DNA of 64,000 nucleotides from Paraburkholderia ultramafica (lineage in GTDB: Bacteria; Pseudomonadota; Gammaproteobacteria; Burkholderiales; Burkholderiaceae), in the NCBI RefSeq assembly GCF_902859915.1, contig NZ_CADIKK010000001.1:62001-126000 (forward strand), given 5' to 3'. Position numbers and translations under genes: made by a program. How positions within the stretch are numbered: position 1 is the first letter of the stretch; every line of letters starts with the position of its first letter. Positions 26,306 through 35,869 of this stretch are shown here, in pieces. A model generated the notes under the pieces. That model saw only the letters and a program-made list of their open reading frames with translations. It did no database searches and had not been told where the DNA came from.

Positions 26306-27927
26306 GGCTGGACTTCCACGACCGCGAGCGGCCATTGTGCGGACGGCCTGCCGAGCCCGGCGCGGATCGCGAGATGCGCGCGCGCGTCGTCGCATGTCGT
26401 GAGCGCGAGCGCTTCGGCAAGACAGTCGGGTGGAAGCTGCGTGAGTTCGCGCGTGGCGAGCAGCAGCAGGCGGTCGCCGGGGGCGAGCCGGAGCGTCGCT
26501 TCATCGCAATCCGGTCCGCCGGCCGTGCCGATGCCGGGCATGTTCAGCCACGCGTCGCCGAACAGCAGATCTTCGAATTCGCCGCCGGCGCCCGCCGCGC
26601 GTTCGACGAACGGCGCCTGCAACTGCCCGCGCCGCCAGTGCCATAGCACCGCAGCGCCGACCCGCAGCAAATGGGCGTACGTGCCGTCGAAGCGCACGAC
26701 GATCGCCACGCCGTTTTCGTTCGCAGTCCCGGGCGCATCGTGGCTCGCGCCACGCAGACGCGCGTGCAGCGACATCAGGCCGACCCGCAGGCTGACGGGA
26801 TCCGGCGCGCTCGCCGCCACCGTCTCGCGGATGCCCCGCGCGGCCGCGCGGCGTGCGTCGTACGGGCCGTCGTCGGCGCTCAGGACCAGCATGCGGCCGT
26901 TGTCGAGCCACAGCATCGTGTCGCCGGCCTCCGCCGTGTCTTGCGCCGTGTCTTGCGCCGTGCGCGAACCGTCGAACCACGATGCGCCATCCACGCTCGC
27001 CACCGTGACGTCGCCGCGCGCGGGGTCCGTCGCATCGATGCGCGACGCCGTGAGCGTGGCCGTCAGCGGGTCGCCAGTCGAATGCTCGCGCCATTTGTCT
27101 GACGCGGCACGTCCGCGAGGCGCGTCGTCCGCGAGCCAGTCGCTTCGTATCGTCTGCGTCGCATCGTGCGACGGCGGCGCCACGGACGGCAGGCCGCCGG
27201 CGCTACGCTCACCGAATCCGTCGGCCAATCCATCGGCAACTTCGACCTCGTCGTACCGTTGCGCCCGGAGCGCATCGAGCAGCGCCGCATGGCTGCGCGG
27301 CAATCCACGCGTCGCCAGCAGGCGCGCCGCCCCCTCGGTCCACCACAGACACCAGGGCCCCGGCCGCAAGCAAAGTTGCCGCCACGCCTCGGTCAGTATC
27401 ACGCCGGCGGCCGCGCCGCCGGGCATCTCCAGTTGCCACTGCCCGCTGTCCCACGGCAGCCCGCGCCAGAACGCGGACAGGTCGCTCGCGTCGGCCAGCG
27501 GATGAGGCAGTGCCGCGACTCCCGCATCGAACGTCTCGACGCCGACCGGCTCGTGCTGTGCACTCCGATAAACGCATTCGAGCGCGTCGAACCACGCGTC
27601 CTGGCCGAAGATTCGCGCGACGTCGCCGTCACACGGCGTCGCGAGCACCATCGGAAACGCGCGGCCCAGCCGGTCGACGGCCGGCCCGGTCAAGCCGCAC
27701 CACGAGCCGTTGCCGCACACCTGCGGCGGCAGCACGAAACGCCATGCCGTACCGTGCCGCCATTCGGCAGTCCAGCGCTCACCCATTTCGCGGCGGCCGG
27801 TGTCGACCGCGCGCTGGAAATGACGGTCCCAGCCATCGACGAAGTCAGACGGCAGCCGGCGCCGGACGAAGTCGCCCGCGCCTGGCAGCTTGCCATAAAA
27901 GCCGACGACGCCGCTCATCGCGGACAC
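26302..27927 (-). CDS. tagF: TagF-like T6SS regulator with a degenerate PP2C-like C-terminal domain
   Basis: The first 220 residues match TagF (GFYGKLPGAGDFVRRRLPS; PWDSGQWQLEMP; GPWCLWWTEGA), which represses T6SS after translation. Residues about 320-540 have the strand order of a PP2C phosphatase (MLVLSADDGPYDARRAAA where VADGxGGHAAG is expected; TYAHLLRVGAAVLWHWRRGQL for the GDSRxYxxRxGxL strand; LAPGDRLLLLAT). The conserved NED, GGH and SDG metal residues are mostly replaced, so it should not be an active phosphatase. A complete PppA gene follows directly. The start overlaps the tssM end by 13 bases. Confidence 0.85.
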   Translation of the reverse strand: MSAMSGVVGFYGKLPGAGDFVRRRLPSDFVDGWDRHFQRAVDTGRREMGERWTAEWRHGTAWRFVLPPQVCGNGSWCGLTGPAVDRLGRAFPMVLATPCDGDVARIFGQDAWFDALECVYRSAQHEPVGVETFDAGVAALPHPLADASDLSAFWRGLPWDSGQWQLEMPGGAAAGVILTEAWRQLCLRPGPWCLWWTEGAARLLATRGLPRSHAALLDALRAQRYDEVEVADGLADGFGERSAGGLPSVAPPSHDATQTIRSDWLADDAPRGRAASDKWREHSTGDPLTATLTASRIDATDPARGDVTVASVDGASWFDGSRTAQDTAQDTAEAGDTMLWLDNGRMLVLSADDGPYDARRAAARGIRETVAASAPDPVSLRVGLMSLHARLRGASHDAPGTANENGVAIVVRFDGTYAHLLRVGAAVLWHWRRGQLQAPFVERAAGAGGEFEDLLFGDAWLNMPGIGTAGGPDCDEATLRLAPGDRLLLLATRELTQLPPDCLAEALALTTCDDARAHLAIRAGLGRPSAQWPLAVVEVQP

Positions 27928-30900
27928 CTGAAACGCCGCACTTCATCGTTGAGGAACGGATTGCGGAGGCTCGCCGGCTGGATCGGCAGCTTGACCGCAC
28001 GGCCGTCGAAAACGAAGCTCGCGAGATAGCGCTGCTCACCCTGCTTCTGCAGGCGCCCCGCGTCGAGCGCATGGAAGAACGCCCAGTCGCCGTCGAATCG
28101 CAGCGGTGCGCCGACCGGATGGTTGGAGCCGTCGAACGCGCTGACCACCACGTGGCCGGGTTGCGGACCGGGCCATGTCATCGCGGCGCCCGACGCGCCA
28201 TTCGCCGAGGAGTCGTATTTCTGCCCGTCGATCTCGACGACGACCCGCACGATCGACGGATCGAGCTGCGGCGCGAGCAGCGTGAAGCCGACCTGGACCT
28301 GCGCGCCATTGCGCAAGAAGATCTGGCGGATATCGTCGGCAACCTGCGCCCCGGCCAGCACCTGGTCCGGTCCCGGCGGCATGCCGGGCTTCCAGCGCCA
28401 TGTGCGGCCGCCCGTATCGACCCGCTGCGCGAGCGTCGACTTGAAGAAACTGTCGAACCGTCCGCCGTTGCCGAACAGTTCGGCGAAGTTCTGCACCGGA
28501 ATGTCCGACGCGCCGCGTGGCGCGAACGGATAGCGGCCGTCGACAAAGTTCGCGCAGTCGTTGCCCGCGGCAGCACGAAACTTGTCGGCCAGCGCCGCGC
28601 TGCCGCCGCCCGCGACCAGATCCGCGCTCTTGCCGGTGAGGCCGGAGATCAGTCCCGCCACTTGCGGCGGCAGTTGCCCCGCTTCCTGGCGCGCGGCGAG
28701 CAACGCGGGATTGTTCTGCGCGGCGGGATCGCTCAGGTCGTTCATCGTCAGCAGGGTCTTGCCAAGCTGGTCGAGTACGCCGATGGTGTGGTCGAGCGGC
28801 GTCGAGCCCGGCGTCCCGATGCTCAGCTGGTCGATCGGCGCGAAATGCTCCTCGATCGCGGCACCCGGCTGACGGGTGCCCGCCGCATTCGCCGCATTCG
28901 CATTCCCCACGCCACGCGTGATGCCGTAAGGCAGCGGTGCGCCGGAGTTGCGCAATTCACGGGCGAGGTGCGTGTTCAGCGCGCGCCGCGCGACGACGTT
29001 CTCGCCGACCGTCTTCGCCTGCGCCGTCACCGCATCGACAGCGGACGCGCCGCCGGCGCTTGCCGGGCCACGCAAGAGATCGCTCGTGTTGTCGCGGACC
29101 AGATTGAGCAGCGCTTTCAGCGGCGAACTCGGTCCGGACAGTTTCGCGGCGAGCGCGCTCGCGTCCTGAATGTTCGCGACCGGCTGCAGTTGCAGATCGG
29201 CGAGCAACGCATCCCAGCTCTTGATGTAGTCCTGCTCGTACAGCGTCAGCACCTGCTGCTCATAGCGCGAACGCGCAAGCGGATCGACGCGGCCGGTATC
29301 GAACACCCAGTAGTCTTTCACGAAGCGATCGACCGACTGGCCGAGCCCGCCGTCGACCTCGAACGCGAAATACGGCCGCGTGAACAGCACCGGCAGCGGC
29401 TGCGACAGCGGCGCCCCGCTCGTGCGGCGGAACACATTGCCGAGCAGTCCCAACGATTCGTCGAGGCGCACCGGCGAGGTGCCCGAGCGCCCGGCTTCGA
29501 GCTGCACGCTGCCGTAGATCAGCGTGGCGAGATCCGCGGTCTTCAGCGTCGCGCGCGCCTGGTCGACCAGCGCATTGTCGAGCGACAGCGCACGCGGTTT
29601 CTGCGGATCGCCGACCCGCGCCGAGAAGTGCTTGTCGAGCGCCTTGCTGATCGCCGGATCCTGCGGGAACAATCGTTGCCACTCGAGGCGCGCGAGCGCG
29701 GCGAGTTCGCCCGGATCCAGATGCTGCGGCTCGCCGAGCATCAGATAGCCCTTCAGATAGTCGTACAGCGACTGCGGATCGCTCGCGCTCGCGCTGAGGC
29801 CTTCGCGAAAGCGCACGCCGATGCCCGGCAGCAACGTAGTGTCGAGTTCGCGCAGGTACGCGCCGTGCGCCTGTGCGAACAGCGCATGCCCCTGGAACAG
29901 GCCGAAGCGCATCAGCAACGGCACATGATCGCGGTACTGGCCCGCGACATCCTGCGTAGCGGAGATCACCTCGAGCCGTGCCAGCGCCCGCGCGAAATAC
30001 GACTTGACGTCCGGCACGCCGGCCAGGGTATCGGCGCCCGGCAGATCCTTGAGCGCGCCCTGCACGTCGGCGACGAACCCGCGGTTGCGCGCGTAGCTGG
30101 TCGCGAAGCCGGCCACCAGCAGCACCGTGACCAGTGCCATGCCCGCATAGGCGGCCGCCTGGATCAGCAGCTTCTGCCGTTCGAGCCGCGGATTCGTGCC
30201 GGCGAGGCCCGACTCGCGGAACAGCACTTCCTTCAGCAACCGTTCGACGAAGTAGGTGTGCCGCTGCCCGGCGCCGACCTGCACCCGCGCCGCATCGACG
30301 CCGAAGGTGCGCGCGACCGCGCTCAACATCCGGTCGATCGGCGCGCCTTCCTGTGTGCCGGAACTCAGATACGCGCCGCGCAAGAGCGGCGGCGTGCCGT
30401 ACTCGTGAGGTCCGAACGCGCCTTCGACGAACTGCCGGGCGATCTCGCGGAACGCGCCGAGCTGCTGCGGGAAGCTGAGCACAGCCGCGCGCCGGCTGCG
30501 GTCACGCTCGGCGTGCAGACGCTCGATCAGCCGCGTATTGAGCCGCTCGAGCAGCAGGTCGTATTCGCCCGCGAACCGGCTGCACGCGCTGCCGTCGAGG
30601 CTGGCGTCGAGCGGGAACGTGATGCCCCAGACCTGGCTGCGCAGTTCCGGCCCGAGATCGTCGAAGAATTCGCCGAAGCCCGCGACCAGGTCGCACTTCG
30701 TGAACACGAGATAGACGGGCACCGCGACCTTCAGATGCTGCGTGATCTCGTCGAGGCGCCGGCGCACCGTGCGGATGTGCTGCTGACGCGCGTCGTCGTC
30801 GAACGTCAGCAGATCGGACACGCTCATCGTCACGATCACGCCATTCAGCGGCCGGCGCTTGCGATAGCGGCGCAGCAGCGTCAGGAACGACTGCCATGCC

Positions 30901-31490
30901 GACGCGTCGACGATCGCGTCGGAATCCTGCGTGGTGTAGCGGCCGGCGGTATCGAGAAACACCGCCTCGTCGGTAAACCACCAGTCGCAGTCGCGCGTGC
31001 CGCCGATGCCGCGCAGCGCTTCCTTGCCGAAGCGCTCCGACAGCGGGAAGTCGAGGCCGGAGTTTTGCAGCAGCGTGCTCTTGCCCGATCCGGGCGGGCC
31101 GATTACGACGTACCACGGCAGCGCGTACAGATTGCGGCCGTTACGGCGCGTCTTGCGCAACATGTCGATCGCCTCGCGAAAGCGCTGCTGAAGTTGCGCA
31201 CGCTCGGCGCTGCCCGGTTCCTCGGCGGCGAGCTGCGCTTCCTGCCCGGCGAGAGCGCCGGACAGCCGCGCGGTCTTGCGCTGCGCGCGCCATTGCAGGA
31301 GCTGCATGACGAGCAGCCAGACCAGCACCATCGCGAAGATCAGCGCGAGCCGGGCCGCTGGGCTAGCAAGCGGCTGCCGGTCGGCAATGCCGAGGTACGG
31401 GCCGCCGAGCCAGATCAGCGCCGCGACCAGCAACAGCCCGATCGCGATTGCGAACCACCGGGACTTCACCCAGGTTTTCAGCGTGTTCAT
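27915..31490 (-). CDS. tssM: T6SS membrane-complex protein TssM (IcmF)
   Basis: A 1191-residue inner-membrane protein. Two membrane helices are near the start (FAIAIGLLLVAALIWLG; LALIFAMVLVWLLVM), then a cytoplasmic NTPase-like domain with Walker A GPPGSGKST and Walker B FLDTAGRY, a further helix (AGMALVTVLLVAGFATSY), and a long periplasmic C-terminal part with the ImcF-related and VasK-type domains. It forms the trans-envelope channel with TssL. The ATG at 31490 is four bases past the tssL stop; a longer frame to 31595 lies inside tssL. Confidence 0.96.
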   Translation of the reverse strand: MNTLKTWVKSRWFAIAIGLLLVAALIWLGGPYLGIADRQPLASPAARLALIFAMVLVWLLVMQLLQWRAQRKTARLSGALAGQEAQLAAEEPGSAERAQLQQRFREAIDMLRKTRRNGRNLYALPWYVVIGPPGSGKSTLLQNSGLDFPLSERFGKEALRGIGGTRDCDWWFTDEAVFLDTAGRYTTQDSDAIVDASAWQSFLTLLRRYRKRRPLNGVIVTMSVSDLLTFDDDARQQHIRTVRRRLDEITQHLKVAVPVYLVFTKCDLVAGFGEFFDDLGPELRSQVWGITFPLDASLDGSACSRFAGEYDLLLERLNTRLIERLHAERDRSRRAAVLSFPQQLGAFREIARQFVEGAFGPHEYGTPPLLRGAYLSSGTQEGAPIDRMLSAVARTFGVDAARVQVGAGQRHTYFVERLLKEVLFRESGLAGTNPRLERQKLLIQAAAYAGMALVTVLLVAGFATSYARNRGFVADVQGALKDLPGADTLAGVPDVKSYFARALARLEVISATQDVAGQYRDHVPLLMRFGLFQGHALFAQAHGAYLRELDTTLLPGIGVRFREGLSASASDPQSLYDYLKGYLMLGEPQHLDPGELAALARLEWQRLFPQDPAISKALDKHFSARVGDPQKPRALSLDNALVDQARATLKTADLATLIYGSVQLEAGRSGTSPVRLDESLGLLGNVFRRTSGAPLSQPLPVLFTRPYFAFEVDGGLGQSVDRFVKDYWVFDTGRVDPLARSRYEQQVLTLYEQDYIKSWDALLADLQLQPVANIQDASALAAKLSGPSSPLKALLNLVRDNTSDLLRGPASAGGASAVDAVTAQAKTVGENVVARRALNTHLARELRNSGAPLPYGITRGVGNANAANAAGTRQPGAAIEEHFAPIDQLSIGTPGSTPLDHTIGVLDQLGKTLLTMNDLSDPAAQNNPALLAARQEAGQLPPQVAGLISGLTGKSADLVAGGGSAALADKFRAAAGNDCANFVDGRYPFAPRGASDIPVQNFAELFGNGGRFDSFFKSTLAQRVDTGGRTWRWKPGMPPGPDQVLAGAQVADDIRQIFLRNGAQVQVGFTLLAPQLDPSIVRVVVEIDGQKYDSSANGASGAAMTWPGPQPGHVVVSAFDGSNHPVGAPLRFDGDWAFFHALDAGRLQKQGEQRYLASFVFDGRAVKLPIQPASLRNPFLNDEVRRFRCPR

Positions 31491-31494
31491 GGGT

Positions 31495-32865
31495 TCAGTT
31501 CTCCGGGATGTACAGGATTTCCACACGCCGGTTGCGCGCCCGGTTGGCCGGCAGGCTCGGCGGGGTCGCGATCGGCTGCGACGAGCCGGCGCCATTCGCC
31601 TCGAGCCGGCGCGGATCGTCGAGCCCCTGCGCGAGGATCGCCAGCGTGTTCTGCGCGCGTGCCGTCGACAGTTCGAAGTTGTCCTTGAATTTCAGCGAAT
31701 GCACCGGCTGGTCGTCGGTATGGCCGACGACGATCACGCGCCCCTGCACCTGGTTCAGCGCCGCAGCGACACGGCGCAGCAGCGGGATCTCGTCGGGCCC
31801 GAGGTCGGCTCCGCCGGACGGGAACAGCGCGCTCGCGGCGAGACGCACGGTGTCGCGGCCGTCGGCTTGCTCGTCGACGCCCAGCGCGCCGGACTGTTCG
31901 AGCGGCGCGAGCAACTGCTTCAGACTCTTGCGCGCGGCCTTCGGCGCGACCGCGCTCTGCGGCGGTGGCGCGCTCTCGAGGCCGATCGCGGCGAGCTGTG
32001 CGCTGACGGGCTCCGTCAGCGCATTGAGCCGCGTGAAGAAGTACAAGAACGCGCCGAGCACGATCACGGCCGACGCGGCGAGCGCGACCCACAGCGGCAC
32101 ATGGCGCATCACCGGATTGCGGCGATCCTCGACGCCGCGCCAGTGCGGCGCGAGCTCGGCGGCGGGCGCTTCGCGCAGCCCGCGGATGCGGCGATACAGA
32201 TCGTCCTGGATGTCGGCGAGACGGCCCAGGCCACCCGGCTCGACGAGATAGCGGCCGCCGAAACCCAGCGCGAGGCAGATGTACATCATTTCGATCAGAT
32301 CGAGATGACGCGAGAAATCGACGCTCAGGCGATCGAGGATCTGGAAGAACTTCGCGCCGCCGTAGGTCTCCCCATGGAACGTGACGAGCAGCGTCTTCTG
32401 CGCCCAGCCGCTCAGATCACCCCACGGCGCGTTGTTCACGGCCTCGTCGAGCATCGTGCACAGCACGTAGCGCGCGGCCATGACGGTCTGCGTGTTGATG
32501 CCCGCGTTCTGCGCGTGGCGCTCGAAGCTGTGCACCTGCGCGACTGCCTGCTCGCGCAGCCGGGCGACGTCGGCGGGCGACGCCACACTGTGCCGCAACT
32601 GCACGGTCAGCAGCAGCAACGGATTGGCCGCGCGCACGAGCGGGTTCGCCACGCCGCTCATGAAGTCGGCTAGCTCGGCGCGCCGCGCCGAACGTGCGGA
32701 AGGCGCAGCAGGCGAAGGTTGTGCGAAGCCGGTCGACGGCGTACGCGGCGGCACGCGCGGTGGCCCGAGATGGGTCGCGCCGTCGGCGCCCGCGCTCCCT
32801 TGCGGCCGCAGCACGGTCGCGTCGATGCGCGGCGTCGGATCGTCGTTGCGATGGCTGGTACTCAT
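31495..32865 (-). CDS. tssL: T6SS membrane-complex protein TssL with fused OmpA/MotB-like peptidoglycan-binding domain
   Basis: A 456-residue protein. After a proline-rich N-terminal tail, residues about 60-250 form the DotU/TssL domain (ANPLLLLTVQLR; ARYVLCTMLDEAVNNAPWG; FFQILDRLS). One membrane helix follows (VPLWVALAASAVIVLGAFLY), then a periplasmic OmpA-like domain (VIVVGHTDDQPV; LSTARAQNTLAILAQ; NRRVEILY). The fusion anchors the complex to peptidoglycan, doing the job of a separate TagL. Its ATG overlaps the tssK stop by four bases. Confidence 0.95.
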   Translation of the reverse strand: MSTSHRNDDPTPRIDATVLRPQGSAGADGATHLGPPRVPPRTPSTGFAQPSPAAPSARSARRAELADFMSGVANPLVRAANPLLLLTVQLRHSVASPADVARLREQAVAQVHSFERHAQNAGINTQTVMAARYVLCTMLDEAVNNAPWGDLSGWAQKTLLVTFHGETYGGAKFFQILDRLSVDFSRHLDLIEMMYICLALGFGGRYLVEPGGLGRLADIQDDLYRRIRGLREAPAAELAPHWRGVEDRRNPVMRHVPLWVALAASAVIVLGAFLYFFTRLNALTEPVSAQLAAIGLESAPPPQSAVAPKAARKSLKQLLAPLEQSGALGVDEQADGRDTVRLAASALFPSGGADLGPDEIPLLRRVAAALNQVQGRVIVVGHTDDQPVHSLKFKDNFELSTARAQNTLAILAQGLDDPRRLEANGAGSSQPIATPPSLPANRARNRRVEILYIPEN

Positions 32866-34199
32866 GTGCGTACCGCCCAGAATTGCAGGTCGAGCCCGGC
32901 GAAGCCGCTACCGAAGTGCATCGCGATGCCGCCGGACGTCTTCAGCATTCGCCACATCGACGAGTTGCGGTCGCACTCGAAGTAGAGGAAGCCGGACGTG
33001 TAGGGCAACTGGCGCGGCGCGACCGCCATCGGCGACACGCCGATGCCCGGCAGTTGCAGGTTCACGAGATCGCGGATCTTCTCGACCGGACCGATCTTCG
33101 ACTGCGTCGGCAACTGCCGGCGCATGTCTTCGGCCTTCATGTCGGCCTTCGCCGCGAGCACGAACGTCGCCGTGTCGAGCAGCGTCGGATCGGGCACCAC
33201 GCCGACCCACACGCCGTACTTGCGCTGCTGCAGCGGAATCGGCACCGCGCTCTGCTCGAGCACCGCGCTGAGCGCGATCCGCAACGCGGCGATCACCGGC
33301 TCGAAGCTCTCGCGCAGCGCCGTGTGCCGATATGGCGGGAACGTCTGCGCGCGCTTGCCCGGTGCGGTGAACGTCGCCAGTTCGCCGGCCAGTTCGAGCA
33401 GCAGCCGGTACAGCGCTTCCGGATGCAGCAGCGGCGCCTCGGCGAGATGCGCGACGAGCGGCTGATAGCGGTTGATCACCTGCAGCATCAGGAAGTCGGC
33501 GATCTCGGCCGCGCCGCCGCGATCGGTCTCGGCGACACGGCCAGCGAGCGCCTCGCCGCGCTGGTGCAGCAGGCCGAGCAGTTCGGACAGGAAGGTCACG
33601 AGACGGCCGGCGGCCTCGGTGTGCAGCGCGGTGGGCATGAAGCCTTCGTCGAGGATCACGCGCCGGTCCGCCCGGCATTCGATCACACGCGCGACAGGAA
33701 TCCGCACCAGGCCTTCGGCCGGTTGCGACTCGGGCAGCAGCCGCGTGCTCATGCCCGCCACCTCGAGCGCGGTGAGCCCCTCCATGCTGCCGGACGCGTC
33801 GCGCACGTCGGTTTCACGAACCCGATAGCGGAACATCTGCTCGGCGCCGGAATCGGCCCATGCACTGTCGGGCTGCGTCGACGAGCGCAGCGGCAAGCTC
33901 AGGTGAACAACCTGGTCGCGCCAGTTCGAATCGATGTCGAGCGGCGGCGGCAGCGGATCGTCGCCGGGCATCGCGAACGGCGTGCCGTCGGGGAACACGC
34001 CCCGTGCGCGTTTGATGCCAAGCTTGCCGATCGCCAGCAGGTCGGTTTCGAGCTCCAGCTGCTGGAAGCCCCACGCATACGGGCGCAGTCCGCCGGCACG
34101 CAACTCCACGTAGCGCTCGAAGTAGCGTTCCTGCTGCTGCATGTGCTGCGGCCTCAGAAACAGGCCTTCGCTCCAGATGACTTTGTTGCTATGGGTCAT
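32862..34199 (-). CDS. tssK: T6SS baseplate protein TssK
   Basis: A 445-residue TssK, the adaptor that joins the baseplate to the TssLM membrane complex. The family start KVIWSEGLFLRPQHMQQQER is unmistakable; later blocks include LPYTSGFLYFECDR and the C-terminal IAMHFGSGFAGLDLQFWAV. I start at the ATG at 34199. Computed frames that run further upstream pass through the fha gene in another frame and are not real. It lies 65 bases after fha and overlaps tssL. Confidence 0.96.
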   Translation of the reverse strand: MTHSNKVIWSEGLFLRPQHMQQQERYFERYVELRAGGLRPYAWGFQQLELETDLLAIGKLGIKRARGVFPDGTPFAMPGDDPLPPPLDIDSNWRDQVVHLSLPLRSSTQPDSAWADSGAEQMFRYRVRETDVRDASGSMEGLTALEVAGMSTRLLPESQPAEGLVRIPVARVIECRADRRVILDEGFMPTALHTEAAGRLVTFLSELLGLLHQRGEALAGRVAETDRGGAAEIADFLMLQVINRYQPLVAHLAEAPLLHPEALYRLLLELAGELATFTAPGKRAQTFPPYRHTALRESFEPVIAALRIALSAVLEQSAVPIPLQQRKYGVWVGVVPDPTLLDTATFVLAAKADMKAEDMRRQLPTQSKIGPVEKIRDLVNLQLPGIGVSPMAVAPRQLPYTSGFLYFECDRNSSMWRMLKTSGGIAMHFGSGFAGLDLQFWAVRT

Positions 34200-34264
34200 G
34201 TTCGTACGTCGATCAAGGTTCTCTATGCGTCGTCCGGCTGCTGGACGACGGGCGTTCGCGATGG

Positions 34265-35869
34265 TCAGTTGCGACGGCGTTTCAGCCGCGCTAGCTGTTC
34301 CTCGTAGGCGCGCGCGAATTCGTCGCCGAACAGGCGCTGGAAGCATTCGTCGGGATGCCTGGTGAGCGCGTCGAACTGCGCCTTGTAGCGCTCCCAGTGG
34401 CGCGGTCGGCCGCCAAGCGGCAAGCGTCGCACGCTGCCTTCGGACTCTTCGATGCGCGCCGGATCGAAATGCGCGAGCAGCGACTGGAATGCGGAGCGCA
34501 CGCCGGCCAGCATCGCCATCTGGTGATTGCGGATGTCGTCGGCGGCGTCGTGGAGCGCCGCGCTGCCCGACAAAAAGCCGTTGTCCGGCGGCGCGAACAG
34601 CTTCCTGACCGCTTCCTGCGCGGTCGGCGCGAACTTCAGCGGGTTGTTCTCCGAGCGCTGGATCAGCGTGGCGGGCAGCCGGAAGCTGTTCTTCAGTTCC
34701 GCCCGTGCGCGCAGCACGTCCATCATCGCGTCCACGGCGATATGGAACATTTCGGTCAACTCCGGCGACGCGGTGCCGGCGGACGACGCCGGCTGCACGG
34801 CGGCGGTGGACTCGGCCGCGGCCGCCGAGCTGGCGACTGACGGTGCCGGCGCCGGCGTCGAAACCGGCATCGACGTCGGCCCCGGCGGCCGCTGTGAACC
34901 GGGCACCGGCGCGACCCGGATCGCGGGCGCCTCGTGCGGCGGGGGATGTGGCTGTACCGCCGCGGACGACTCGGACGCCGAGGCGCCCGGCTGCGAAGCT
35001 GGCGAAGCTGGCGAAGCTGGCGAAGCTGGCGAAACTGGCGAAACTGGCGAAGCTGGCGAAGCTGGCGAAGCTGGCGAAGCTCGCGCGAGCAGCGAGTCGC
35101 CCCGCTGCGGCTCGGGACGCGGTGCAACCCGGCTGCCGCTCACGTCCCAATCGTCCGGCAGCAGCGGGCCGCTCGCGCGCACCGCTTCGATCTGCGGCGG
35201 CCGGAAGCGGTCGGACACGGCCGGCGTGTGGTTCCAACCCTGCGCGGGCGGCGCGGGCGGCGCCGCCTCGTCGAAATACGACGACGGCGCATCGAACAGC
35301 GCGAGCGGATCGAGACTCGCGCCCGGCGCCGCCGCATCGGTCGCGCCGGGGATCAATCCTGCGGCATGGCCCGCGTCGCCCGCGCCGGTCTGCGCATCGG
35401 TCCGCCGGGGCGCCAGCAACAGGCTCAGATCGAGTGGATCGATGTTCTGCGCGGTTGCCGGCGCGGGCGCCAATGCGGAGACCGGCGCGGGCGGCGGCAT
35501 CGCGGACCGGCCGCTGTCCGGCGAGGCATCCGATAGCGTCGCCGTGTCGCCGCTCAGACGCACACCGATCTCGAATGTGTCGATCTGCAGACGGTCGCCG
35601 TGCTTCAGCGCGGCGGGGTCGCCCCTGCGCAGCGATGCGCCGTTCAGCAGCATGCCGTTGGTGCTGCGGTCTTCGATGAAGTACAGGCCGTTCAGGTAGC
35701 GCACGAGCGCGTGCAGGCGCGACACGCCTTCCGCGCCGAGTACCCAGTCGCACTCGTCGGAGCGGCCGATGCTGCCGTCGCGACAATCGAATCTCTGCTC
35801 GCGCCGGCCGTCGAAACGCCCGGCCCGTTCGCCCTGCACCGACAGGATCAGACTCGGCGCGCTGCTCAT
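34265..35869 (-). CDS. fha: T6SS FHA-domain protein (Fha/TagH)
   Basis: A 534-residue scaffold. Residues about 20-100 are an FHA domain with the phosphothreonine-binding pattern (SIGRSDECDW, VSRLHALVRYL, FIEDRSTNGMLLNG). The middle, about residues 110-390, is disordered, Pro/Ala/Ser-rich and includes a perfect ASP/VSP tripeptide run. The C-terminal 200 residues match the T6SS FHA C-terminal domain (FHIAVDAMMDVLRARAELKN; LFAPPDNGFLSG). Phosphorylation by the kinase at 51395 and dephosphorylation by PppA would toggle secretion. The ATG overlaps the end of the DUF6931 gene by four bases. Confidence 0.94.
   Translation of the reverse strand: MSSAPSLILSVQGERAGRFDGRREQRFDCRDGSIGRSDECDWVLGAEGVSRLHALVRYLNGLYFIEDRSTNGMLLNGASLRRGDPAALKHGDRLQIDTFEIGVRLSGDTATLSDASPDSGRSAMPPPAPVSALAPAPATAQNIDPLDLSLLLAPRRTDAQTGAGDAGHAAGLIPGATDAAAPGASLDPLALFDAPSSYFDEAAPPAPPAQGWNHTPAVSDRFRPPQIEAVRASGPLLPDDWDVSGSRVAPRPEPQRGDSLLARASPASPASPASPVSPVSPASPASPASPASQPGASASESSAAVQPHPPPHEAPAIRVAPVPGSQRPPGPTSMPVSTPAPAPSVASSAAAAESTAAVQPASSAGTASPELTEMFHIAVDAMMDVLRARAELKNSFRLPATLIQRSENNPLKFAPTAQEAVRKLFAPPDNGFLSGSAALHDAADDIRNHQMAMLAGVRSAFQSLLAHFDPARIEESEGSVRRLPLGGRPRHWERYKAQFDALTRHPDECFQRLFGDEFARAYEEQLARLKRRRN
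34995..35084. repeat. Ten tandem 9-bp units inside fha
   Basis: Ten head-to-tail 9-base units of consensus GAAGCTGGC (plus strand) occupy 34995-35084; units five and six carry one A substitution and the last unit one C change. On the coding strand they encode Ala-Ser-Pro or Val-Ser-Pro triplets. As the unit is a multiple of three, gain or loss of units changes linker length without a frameshift. Confidence 0.95.

Noticed and set aside
27510..31688. A 1392-codon open frame on the plus strand opposite tssM
   Set aside because: It is antisense to a clear TssM gene, is arginine-rich, has no family features and results from the high-GC codon pattern.
34705..35679. Several long frames across the fha repeat, with runs such as AKLAKLAKL or ASFASFASF
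   Set aside because: They are the 9-bp repeat read in wrong frames; the ASP/VSP frame continues into the FHA and C-terminal domains and is the real one.
34200..35786. A 529-codon N-terminal extension of tssK
   Set aside because: It lies inside fha in another frame. TssK homologues start at the KVIWSEGLFLRPQH block, and there is an ATG there.
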